From NCBI RefSeq assembly GCF_016019955.1, contig NZ_JAECRZ010000004.1, forward strand, positions 248,001 to 312,000: a DNA stretch of 64,000 nt, read 5' to 3'. The translations under genes and the position numbers were made by a program. Below the pieces are notes generated by a model. The model did no database searches, was not told the origin of the DNA, and saw only the letters and a list, made by a program, of their open reading frames with translations. This DNA comes from Thiosulfatihalobacter marinus. GTDB lineage: Bacteria; Pseudomonadota; Alphaproteobacteria; Rhodobacterales; Rhodobacteraceae. Below, piece after piece: positions 27,802 to 35,138 of this stretch; positions within the stretch are counted from its first letter, which is position 1, and each line of letters opens with the position of its first letter.

Positions 27802-28494
27802 ATGCAAATCATCTGGCTTGGCCATGGCAGCTTTCGCATCGAAACCGGCGACAAGGTGCTGTTGATCGATCCGTGGCTCACCGGCAACCCGGTCCTGCCC
27901 GAAGACCGGCACGAGGCGGCGGTGGCGGGTGGCACGCACCTGATCCTGACCCATGCGCATTTCGATCACGTGGCCGACATGCTGCCGCTGGCGCGCAAGC
28001 TGGGTGCGCCCATGGTGGGCCAGTACGATCTGATGTCCTATTGGAACGAACACGAACATCTGGACACCATTGGTTTCAACAAGGGTGGCACGGTGGATCT
28101 GGGCGGTGTGCAGCTTTCGATGGTGCCCGCCTCGCACAGTTCCACTTTCGCGGGCGATGACGGTCCCAGGGCGGCCGGATCCGAGGTGGGGTACATGCTG
28201 CGGGCCGAGGGCAAGACGGTCTATGTTTCCGGCGACACCGACATCATGGCCGACATGGATTGGATGGGGGCGTATTACAAACCCCAGATCGGCATCCTGT
28301 CGGCGGGGGGGCATTTCACCATGGACATGAAGGCCGCCGCCTATGCCGCGAGGCGCTATTTCAATTTCCAGACAGTGATTCCCTGCCATTACAGGACCTT
28401 CCCGATTCTGGAACAGGGCGCGGAAGATCTGCGCGCCGGATTGCCGGGGGTCGAGGTGATCGAACCCGAGGTGATGCTGGCGATCGAGGTCTGA
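27802..28494 (+). CDS. UPF0173 metal-dependent hydrolase (metallo-beta-lactamase fold)
   Basis: The 230-residue protein begins at the ATG at 27802 (QIIWLGHGSFRIETGDKVLL). It has the metal site THAHFDHVAD, later SHSSTF, VSGDTDIMADM and a final CHYRTFP His, all typical of UPF0173/YtkL-like beta-lactamase-fold hydrolases. These are cytosolic enzymes with poorly defined substrates, perhaps phosphodiesters. It ends 6 bases before the first gene of the tandem cyclase array on the same strand and probably shares its transcript. If the cyclases make a cyclic nucleotide, a phosphodiesterase-like neighbour would be of interest, but this link is inference. Confidence 0.85.
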   Translation: MQIIWLGHGSFRIETGDKVLLIDPWLTGNPVLPEDRHEAAVAGGTHLILTHAHFDHVADMLPLARKLGAPMVGQYDLMSYWNEHEHLDTIGFNKGGTVDLGGVQLSMVPASHSSTFAGDDGPRAAGSEVGYMLRAEGKTVYVSGDTDIMADMDWMGAYYKPQIGILSAGGHFTMDMKAAAYAARRYFNFQTVIPCHYRTFPILEQGAEDLRAGLPGVEVIEPEVMLAIEV

Positions 28495-28500
28495 CCGGCG

Positions 28501-29484
28501 ATGGCCACGCTTGCCGACACAGAGTTCGACGCCTCCCCGGAGCTGGGCGCCATCGTGCGCCGGTACCTTGCGGCCTATGGCGGCAATGACGTTGAGACGC
28601 TCTTGAACCTGTTCAGCGACAGCCCGGCGGTGTTCTATCAGGGCACTGCCGAAAACGAGCTGTGGGACGGGGCGACATTGCGCGCGATCATGCCCGCCTA
28701 TGTGCAGACAAAGCCCCAATTCGCGCTCGACCGGCTGGAGGTCAACGCCTTCGAGCGGGGCGACACCGGCTATGCGGTTTTCCGGGTCGAGATCACCTTT
28801 ACCACCGGCAAGACGGCGGTGGTGCGCGGCACGCATCTTTTTCGCCTGGAGCGCGGGCAATGGCGGCTGGTGCACGCACATCATTCAAGCCCCCGCCCCA
28901 ATACCGAGAACATGGGCTATGAGGCCAGGGGCGTCGAAGAGCTTTTGCAGGCCGCGACAGATACGCCGCTGGATATCGGCCAGACCGGCATGGCCTCGGT
29001 CATGTTCACCGATATCGTCGACAGTTCGGCCATTGCCGAAACCGTTGGCGACACGGTCTGGAGCGGCGCGGTCAAACGCCATCTGGAAACCCTGTCAGAC
29101 CTGATTTCGGCAGGGGGTGGCCGGCTGATCAAGACGTTGGGCGACGGCACCATGTCAACCTATCCCAGTGCCCGCCAGGCGCTTCAGACGGCGCGCGACA
29201 TCCAGACCGCCATGGCGGCAAGCCAGCAGGAACCGCGCCTGCCCCTGCGGGTTGGCATTCACACCGGCGAAGTGGTCGATGCAGGCGACGATTTCTTCGG
29301 CACGGTCGTCAACAAGGCGGCGCGCGTCGCGGCGCTGGCGGGGCCTGCGGAAATCTGCCTGTCGGATGCCACCCGGATCATGGTCGGCACCGCGCCCGAG
29401 TTTGCCTTTGGCGAAGCCGTGGCCGTGAAACTCAAGGGGCTGGAGGGCGAACACATGATCTATCGGCTTGCGTGGCAGGCATGA
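28501..29484 (+). CDS. SnoaL-like/class III nucleotide cyclase, array copy 1
   Basis: The 327-residue protein joins an NTF2/SnoaL-like domain (about 15-135, ending RGQWRLVHAHHSS) to a class III adenylate/guanylate cyclase domain (about 162-325). Catalytic positions look complete: Asp171 in MFTDIVDSS and Asp215 in LGDGTM for the two metals, Lys211 and Asp264 (DDFFG) for base recognition, Asn271 and Arg275 in VVNKAAR for the transition state. The Lys/Asp pair favours ATP, so cAMP synthesis is expected. No signal peptide or membrane segment: soluble. The SnoaL-like part may sense a small molecule. The stop overlaps the next start as ATGA. Confidence 0.88.
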   Translation: MATLADTEFDASPELGAIVRRYLAAYGGNDVETLLNLFSDSPAVFYQGTAENELWDGATLRAIMPAYVQTKPQFALDRLEVNAFERGDTGYAVFRVEITFTTGKTAVVRGTHLFRLERGQWRLVHAHHSSPRPNTENMGYEARGVEELLQAATDTPLDIGQTGMASVMFTDIVDSSAIAETVGDTVWSGAVKRHLETLSDLISAGGGRLIKTLGDGTMSTYPSARQALQTARDIQTAMAASQQEPRLPLRVGIHTGEVVDAGDDFFGTVVNKAARVAALAGPAEICLSDATRIMVGTAPEFAFGEAVAVKLKGLEGEHMIYRLAWQA

Positions 29485-30455
29485 GCGGTGTCAGGCCATC
29501 CCCTGAATTGCTGGCCGTGGCGCGGCGCTGGATCGCCGCCATCCCCAACCGCAGGCCCGACGAACTGCGCAACCTGCTGACCGACCACGATCATCTGCTG
29601 TTCGTGGGCACCGGCGATGACGAATTGTGGCGCGGCGGCGCGGTGCGCGACGGGGTCGCGGAATTCTTCGGCGTGATCCCGGATCTCGTCAGGCACGAGG
29701 AAACCTTTGCCGAGGCCCATGAAAATGGCGGCACGGGCTGGGCCGTTCTGAACCACGAGCTGATCTTCGCCAATCAGCCCGACCGCCTTTTCAATGTGCG
29801 CACAACGCTGGTCTTCGTTCTGGAAGGCGGGACGTGGCGCATCGTGCACCGTCACGGGTCGGTGCCGATCCCGAATGCCACGATGACCGGCACCGAACAG
29901 ACCGCGATTGCCGATCTGGTCGCCGCAGCGCGTCAGGGATTCGCCCTGGATCAGCGCGCTGGCTTCGCCTCGGTCATGTTCACCGATATCGTGAATTCCT
30001 CGCGCATCGCCTCGGTGATGGGCGACCGGCTCTGGTCGTCCGAGGTCGCCCGCCATTTCGCCGCCCTGCGCCGGATCATCGAGGACGCGGACGGGCAATT
30101 CGTCAAGTCCCTCGGCGACGGCACCATGTCCAGCTTTCCCGATCCGGTCCATGCCCTGCGTGCTGCGCAAGCGATCCTGACCGCTGTCGCCGGTTCCGAC
30201 GGGCCGTCCATCGCGCTGCGCATCGGTATTCATACCGGCCCCGTCGTCCAGACCGACGCCGATTTCTTCGGAAACGTCGTGAACAAGGCGGCCCGCATCA
30301 CTTCGGTCGCGGAACCGGGCGAAATCCGGGTGTCGGATGCAACCCGCGACCTTGTCGAGCCCGGTGCCGGCCTTGCCTTTTCGCTCCCCATTGCCACGGT
30401 CCTCAAGGGTTTCGACGGCGATCACACGACCTTTCGGCTGGAGTGGCGCGCATGA
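29481..30455 (+). CDS. SnoaL-like/class III nucleotide cyclase, array copy 2
   Basis: This is a 324-residue paralogue of copy 1 with the same two-domain plan. The SnoaL-like part spans about 8-128 (LLFVGTGDDELWRGG, GGTWRIVHRHGS) and the cyclase domain about 160-322. Catalytic residues are present: Asp169, Lys209, Asp213, Asp261 (DADFFG), Asn268 and Arg272. The ATG at 29481 overlaps the stop of copy 1; its own stop overlaps the start of copy 3. A 38-base stretch at its 5' end (29494-29531) is identical but for one base to 30459-30496 in copy 3, evidence for recent duplication or gene conversion. Confidence 0.88.
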   Translation: MSGVRPSPELLAVARRWIAAIPNRRPDELRNLLTDHDHLLFVGTGDDELWRGGAVRDGVAEFFGVIPDLVRHEETFAEAHENGGTGWAVLNHELIFANQPDRLFNVRTTLVFVLEGGTWRIVHRHGSVPIPNATMTGTEQTAIADLVAAARQGFALDQRAGFASVMFTDIVNSSRIASVMGDRLWSSEVARHFAALRRIIEDADGQFVKSLGDGTMSSFPDPVHALRAAQAILTAVAGSDGPSIALRIGIHTGPVVQTDADFFGNVVNKAARITSVAEPGEIRVSDATRDLVEPGAGLAFSLPIATVLKGFDGDHTTFRLEWRA

Positions 30456-31419
30456 TCCGGCCATCCCCCGAATTGCTGGCCGTGGCGCGGCGCTGGTTCC
30501 GGGCGGTGATCGAACGGCAGGACGGCCAGCTAAAGCATTTTATGTCCAGGGGCGACGTGCTGCGCTTTGTCGGCTCTGCCCAGGGCGAAACATGGTCGGG
30601 CCCCGCCGTGCGCAAGGCCATTGACGCCCATTTCGCCGAGATCCCGAACGTTCTGAAATACGAAGAGATATTTGCCGAGGCCCATGAAAAGACGGAATCG
30701 GCTGGACGTTCTTTGTCAACAGGTTCTGGTTCGAAACCCGCGCCGACCCGATCGTGTTTCACTCTACGCTGGTGTTTGTTCTGGAAGACAACGCCTGGAA
30801 AATCGTCCTGCGTCATGCCTCGGTGCCTGCACCCAACAAGGACACCACCGGGCACGAACACGCGGCGATCCAGGCGCTGGTCGATGCGGCGCTACAGGGC
30901 TTCTCGCTGGGCCAGCGCGAGGGGCTGGCCTCGGTCATGTTCACCGATGTTGTCGACAGTACCACATTGGCCAATGCGCTGGGGGATCGCGCCTGGTCGT
31001 CGCGCATGGGCGCGCATTTCGCCGAAATCCGCCGGATCATCGAAACCCATGGCGGGCAGTTCGTGAAATCGCTGGGCGACGGCACCATGTCCAGCTTTTC
31101 CTCCGCCCGCGCCGCGCTTTCGGCGGCGGTGGAGATCCAGCGCGCCATGGCCGCGCGGGCCGAAGAACCGGTGCTGCACCTGCGCATCGGCCTGCACACC
31201 GGCGACGTGGTGCAATCGGATGACGAATTCTTCGGCAACGTCGTGAACAAGGCCGCCCGCATCACCGCCATGGCCGAGCCGGGCACGATCCGGGTCTCCG
31301 ACACCACCCGCGCCATGGTCGGCGGCTGCGGCGATCTTGCCTTCACCGCCCCGCGGGTCGTCAGGCTCAAGGGGTTCGACGGCGACCATGCCACACATGC
31401 GCTGGACTGGGCGCCATGA
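30452..31419 (+). pseudogene. SnoaL-like/class III nucleotide cyclase, array copy 3, frameshifted
   Basis: Translation from the ATG at 30452 follows the family to FAEAHEK and then leaves frame near 30687-30692, in the run CATGAAAAGACGG. The correct continuation (DGIGWTFFVNRF and onward, through a complete cyclase domain ending LKGFDGDHATHALDWAP) is in the next frame and closes with a stop at 31417-31419. One missing base explains the break. The cyclase half still has FTDVVDST, VKSLGDGTM and VVNKAAR, but the base-recognition position reads DEFFG, Glu instead of Asp. The C-terminal part could be re-initiated from a GTG at 30754. A sequencing error in the reference cannot be excluded. Confidence 0.85.
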
Positions 31420-32378
31420 TCCGTCCCTCGCCCGAGATCGCCGCCATCGTGCGCCGCTTTACCAGCGCCATCCGCACCCATGCCGTGGCCGACCTGCCGC
31501 ATTACTTCAGCCAGGACGAGGCGGTGGTCTATATCGGCACCGCCGACGGCGAAATCTGGCAGGGCCCGATCATACGCGACGGCATCTCCGCCCATATGGC
31601 CGAGATTCCCGACTTCACCGAAACCGACGTGGACATCGCCGCCTTTGAAAACGGCGAAACCGGCTGGGCGCATTACAGCAGCAGGTTTCACTTTGCCCGG
31701 ACCGGCGCCACCGGCTCCCACCGCGCCACCTTTGTTTTCGTCCTCCAGCAGGGCAGCTGGAAAATGATCCAGCATCACATCTCCGAAGCGACCCGGAACA
31801 TGCCAAAGCTGGGCATCGAACACACCGCCTTTCAGGCGCTTCTCACAGCCGCTCAGGCGGCCAACCACGATTTTGGCACCGAGGGTCTTGCCTCGATCAT
31901 GTTCACCGACATCGCCGGGTCCACCCGACTGGCCGCCATGGTCGGCGACAGGATGTGGATGCAGGTGCTTGACCGGCACATGGGGATCATCCGCGCCTGC
32001 CTGTCCGATCACGGCGGCGAACTTGTCAAATCGCTGGGCGACGGCACGATGAGCGCCTTCCCCTCGGCCCGCAACGCGCTGACGGCGGCGCTTGACCTTC
32101 AGGCGCGGGTCGCCGCCGCGCCCGAAGAGCCCGCCCTGGCGCTGCGCATCGGCATCCATACCGGCGAGGTGATCCGCGCCAGCGACGATTTCTTCGGCAC
32201 CGTCGTCAACAAGGCCGCCCGCGTGGCCGATTCCGCCGCGCCCGGTGAAATCCGCGTCACCGACGCCGCGCGCCTGATCGCCGGGGAGGACGCCAGCCTG
32301 CACTTCACCGATCCCGACAACCGCCCGCTCCGGGGCCTGCCGGGAACCCATCTCACCTATCGCCTGACACCCCCCTGA
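31416..32378 (+). CDS. SnoaL-like/class III nucleotide cyclase, array copy 4
   Basis: This 320-residue protein is the most divergent in the array. The SnoaL-like part (about 5-123) reads VVYIGTADGEIWQGP and FVFVLQQGSWKMIQHHIS; the cyclase part (about 155-318) has Asp165 in MFTDIAGST, Lys205 and Asp209 in KSLGDGTM, Asp258 in DDFFG and Asn265/Arg269 in VVNKAAR. All catalytic positions are kept. Its ATG overlaps the stop of copy 3 (ATGA), so even the broken copy preserves the junction. The M24 peptidase-like gene starts 12 bases after its stop. Confidence 0.88.
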   Translation: MIRPSPEIAAIVRRFTSAIRTHAVADLPHYFSQDEAVVYIGTADGEIWQGPIIRDGISAHMAEIPDFTETDVDIAAFENGETGWAHYSSRFHFARTGATGSHRATFVFVLQQGSWKMIQHHISEATRNMPKLGIEHTAFQALLTAAQAANHDFGTEGLASIMFTDIAGSTRLAAMVGDRMWMQVLDRHMGIIRACLSDHGGELVKSLGDGTMSAFPSARNALTAALDLQARVAAAPEEPALALRIGIHTGEVIRASDDFFGTVVNKAARVADSAAPGEIRVTDAARLIAGEDASLHFTDPDNRPLRGLPGTHLTYRLTPP

Positions 32379-32389
32379 AAGGAGCGCCC

Positions 32390-33565
32390 ATGCCCGCCAG
32401 CGATTTCACCCCTGCGGAATACGCCACCCGCCTCGCCAGGACCCGCGCCGCCATGGCCGCGCAAGGCATCGATACGCTGATCGTCGCGGATCCGTCCAAC
32501 ATGGCCTGGCTCACCGGCTATGACGGGTGGAGCTTCTATGTTCCCCAGGCCGTCATCCTGCACCTGTCGGGCGAACCGCTCTGGTGGGGCCGCACCCAGG
32601 ACCGCCCCGGTGCCGCGCAAACCACCCGGCTGCCCGCCGACAACCTGCTCGACTGGCCCGAAGAGCATGTCCAGCACCCCGATCACCACCCCTACGAGTC
32701 ACTGGCCGATCATCTGCGGGCCCGTGGCTGGACCCGCGCCATCGGCGTCGAGATGGACAATTATTACTATTCCGCCAGATCGCATCAGGTGTTGCTGGAT
32801 GCCTTTGGCGCCGACCGGATCACCGACGCCACCGGCCTCGTGAACTGGCAGCGCGCGGTCAAAAGCCCGGCCGAACTCGACATGATGCGCAAGGCCGGGC
32901 AACTCACCGCCCATATGCACACCACCCTGCGCGCCGGGTTCCATCCCGGGCGCCCCAAACACGAACTGGTGGCCGAGGTACAGGCCGCAGGCGTCTCGGG
33001 CCTGCCCGGCATCGCCGGCGACTATGCGGCCATAGCCCCAATTGCCCCTTCGGGCACCGAGGCATCGGCCTCGCATATCACCTGGAACGATCGTCACCTT
33101 GTCGCGGGCGAAGCCACCTATTTCGAAATCTCGGGCTGTTATCACCGCTATCACTGCCCGGTCAGCCGCACGCTCTACCTTGGGGACCCCCCCGCCGATA
33201 TCCGCCGCGCCGAAGAGGCGATTCTCACCGCCATCACCGACACATTCGCCGCCGCGCGCCCCGGCGCCACCTGCGAAGAGGTGGCCGCCCGAGTCTATGA
33301 AAGCTTTGCCCGCGCGGGCTATGTCAAAGGCAACCGCACCGGCTATCCGGTCGGGCTCAGCTACCCGCCCGACTGGGGCGAACGCACCATGAGCCTGCGC
33401 CCGGGCGACACCACGCCGATCCGGGAAAACATGACCTTCCACCTGATGCCGGGGCTGTGGACCCCGGACTGGGGCGTGGCGATCACCGAAACTTTCGTGG
33501 TCACGCCCGAGGGCGGCCAGCCGCTGGCCGATGTCCCGCGCGAAATTTTCGTGCTGCCCGCCTGA
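32390..33565 (+). CDS. M24-family hydrolase, ectoine hydrolase/creatinase-like
   Basis: The 391-residue protein has the pita-bread fold of M24 (Xaa-Pro peptidase/creatinase) enzymes with an N-terminal creatinase domain (MAWLTGYDGWSFYVPQ). The usual metal ligands of the peptidases are changed: the first Asp region reads FEISGCYHRYHCPVSRT and the His region GYPVGLSYPPDWGERTM. The latter is characteristic of DoeA/EutD-type ectoine hydrolases and of metal-free creatinases. I therefore expect C-N bond hydrolysis of a small molecule, not a dipeptidase. No other ectoine-catabolism gene is nearby. It is the last gene of the co-directional run that includes the cyclase array. Confidence 0.8.
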   Translation: MPASDFTPAEYATRLARTRAAMAAQGIDTLIVADPSNMAWLTGYDGWSFYVPQAVILHLSGEPLWWGRTQDRPGAAQTTRLPADNLLDWPEEHVQHPDHHPYESLADHLRARGWTRAIGVEMDNYYYSARSHQVLLDAFGADRITDATGLVNWQRAVKSPAELDMMRKAGQLTAHMHTTLRAGFHPGRPKHELVAEVQAAGVSGLPGIAGDYAAIAPIAPSGTEASASHITWNDRHLVAGEATYFEISGCYHRYHCPVSRTLYLGDPPADIRRAEEAILTAITDTFAAARPGATCEEVAARVYESFARAGYVKGNRTGYPVGLSYPPDWGERTMSLRPGDTTPIRENMTFHLMPGLWTPDWGVAITETFVVTPEGGQPLADVPREIFVLPA

Positions 33566-33578
33566 TCCTGTTCTGCTC

Positions 33579-34034
33579 CTACTCTGCGCGGCGCGCCGCG
33601 AAGAACGCCCGGAGCAGCGCCTCTGACTCGCGCGCGCCAATCCCGTCATACAGCTCGGGCACGTGGTGGCTTTGGGGATGGGCAAACACCCGTGGCCCCT
33701 GCGCCAAGCCCCCCGATTTGGGATCGGCGGCACCATAATACAGCCGCGCGATTCGTGCCTGGCTGATGGCGCTGGCGCACATCGGGCACGGCTCCAGCGT
33801 GACATACAGATCATGGTCCGCAAGACGCTCGCTGCCCAGCGCCCGGCACGCCGCGCGCAGCGCCACGATCTCGGCATGGGCCGTGGGATCACACCATTCC
33901 CGCGTCCGGTTGCCCGCCGCCGCAACCACTTCGCCTTCGGGCGACACGATCACCGCGCCCACCGGCACCTCGCCGCGTCCCGCCGCCGCGCGCGCCTCTT
34001 CCAGCGCCAGGTCCATGTAGCTCTTGAACACCAT
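33579..34034 (-). CDS. tadA: tRNA adenosine(34) deaminase / nucleoside deaminase
   Basis: TadA converts wobble adenosine to inosine in tRNA-Arg. The 151-residue product starts at the ATG at 34034 (MVFKSYMDLALEEA) and carries the zinc deaminase signature: HAEIVALRAA (His and catalytic Glu) and PCPMCASAI (two Cys). The C-terminus (VPELYDGIGARESEALLRAFF) fits TadA. The longer upstream reading crosses the start region of the divergent rluB gene and is not needed. Generic nucleoside deaminases look similar, so a guanine deaminase-like role is a lesser alternative. Confidence 0.88.
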   Translation of the reverse strand: MVFKSYMDLALEEARAAAGRGEVPVGAVIVSPEGEVVAAAGNRTREWCDPTAHAEIVALRAACRALGSERLADHDLYVTLEPCPMCASAISQARIARLYYGAADPKSGGLAQGPRVFAHPQSHHVPELYDGIGARESEALLRAFFAARRAE

Positions 34035-34098
34035 GCCCCCATCACTGCCCCGCCTTGCCCCCTTTCGCAATCCCCCAAACCCCGCTAGAGGGAAGGGC

Positions 34099-34893
34099 AT
34101 GACCCAGAACAGCCCGAAATCCGATACCCCCGCCGGTGATCGCATCGCCAAGGTCCTGGCCCGTGCCGGGGTCGCCTCGCGCCGCGAGGCCGAACGCATG
34201 ATCGAGGCCGGGCGCGTGTCCGTGAATGGCCGCAAACAGACCAGCCCGGCGCTGAACGTAACCGCCAGCGACCGCATCACGGTAGACGGCAAACCGATCG
34301 CCGAACCCGAACCGGAACGGATCTGGCTTTATCACAAGCCGATCGGGCTGGTGACATCCAACAAGGATGAGAAGGGCCGCGAAACGATCTTTGACCGCCT
34401 GCCCGACACGCTGCCGCGCGTCATGACAGTGGGGCGGCTCGACATCAATTCCGAAGGGCTCCTGCTGCTGACCAATGATGGCGGCGTCAAGCGCAAGCTG
34501 GAACTGCCCGCCACCGGCTGGCTGCGCCGGTATCGCGTGCGTATCAATGGCCGCCCGACCGAGTCCACCTTTGCCCCGCTGCGCGAGGGCATCGTGATCG
34601 ACCGCGAGCATTTCCAGCCCATGGAAATCACGCTTGACCGGCAGCAAGGCGCCAATGCCTGGGCCACGATCGGCCTGCGCGAGGGCAAGAACCGCGAGAT
34701 CCGCCGCGCGATGGAGGCGATCGGCCTGACCGTCAACCGCCTGATCCGCGTATCCTACGGCCCGTTCCAGCTGGGCAATCTCAAACCGGGCGAAGTCGAG
34801 GAAGTGCGCCGCCGCATCGTGCGCGACCAGCTTGGCCTGGATGGTGCCAGGCCCCCCGAGACCCGCAGGAAACCCGTGCGCCGCCGGCGGTAA
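34099..34893 (+). CDS. rluB: 23S rRNA pseudouridine synthase, RluB/RsuA family
   Basis: The enzyme isomerises a uridine in ribosomal RNA to pseudouridine. The 264-residue protein has an N-terminal S4 domain (RIAKVLARAGVASRREAERM) and the catalytic core, with the Asp motif GRLDINSEGLLLLTND and the closing GKNREIRRAMEAIGL. It ends in a basic tail (RRKPVRRRR). GGAAGGG stands 2 bases before the ATG. RluB (U2605) is the likely assignment, but RluE or RsuA-like specificity cannot be excluded by eye. It diverges from tadA. Confidence 0.88.
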   Translation: MTQNSPKSDTPAGDRIAKVLARAGVASRREAERMIEAGRVSVNGRKQTSPALNVTASDRITVDGKPIAEPEPERIWLYHKPIGLVTSNKDEKGRETIFDRLPDTLPRVMTVGRLDINSEGLLLLTNDGGVKRKLELPATGWLRRYRVRINGRPTESTFAPLREGIVIDREHFQPMEITLDRQQGANAWATIGLREGKNREIRRAMEAIGLTVNRLIRVSYGPFQLGNLKPGEVEEVRRRIVRDQLGLDGARPPETRRKPVRRRR

Positions 34894-35027
34894 GCCAGCG
34901 CCCGGCAACGCCGATACCTTACGCGGCGGCCCGCCCTGTCGCGGCCTCGGGTATCAAGCGGGACATATGAACAAACCCTTGCGCCCGCCGCGTTAACACA
35001 TGGCTTTTCAGGCCCCGCACGCGGGCG

Positions 35028-35060
35028 ATACCGTCGCAATACCGACGTGATACCGACGCA
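35028..35060. repeat. Three tandem 11-bp repeats (ATACCGACGTG type), locus A
   Basis: Three units stand head to tail without gaps: ATACCGTCGCA, ATACCGACGTG and ATACCGACGCA. The locus lies between the convergent 3' ends of rluB and dnaE, in a 245-bp gap that otherwise holds no gene. CGTTAACC follows about 30 bases later. A second locus with the same layout is at 44345-44377. The 11-base period matches one DNA turn, as expected for stacked protein-binding sites. Confidence 0.7.
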
Positions 35061-35138
35061 AGGCCGATCCCCCGACCCTTGCAAAACAAGGCCGTTAACC
35101 ATCGAATCACAGGTAGGGCCGAAACTCCGGGGCGCGGC

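Noticed and set aside
30754-31419. Independent short cyclase gene starting at the GTG at 30754.
   Set aside because: No clear ribosome site precedes it, and upstream sequence in the same frame continues homology to the SnoaL-like domain, so a frameshifted long gene is the better reading.
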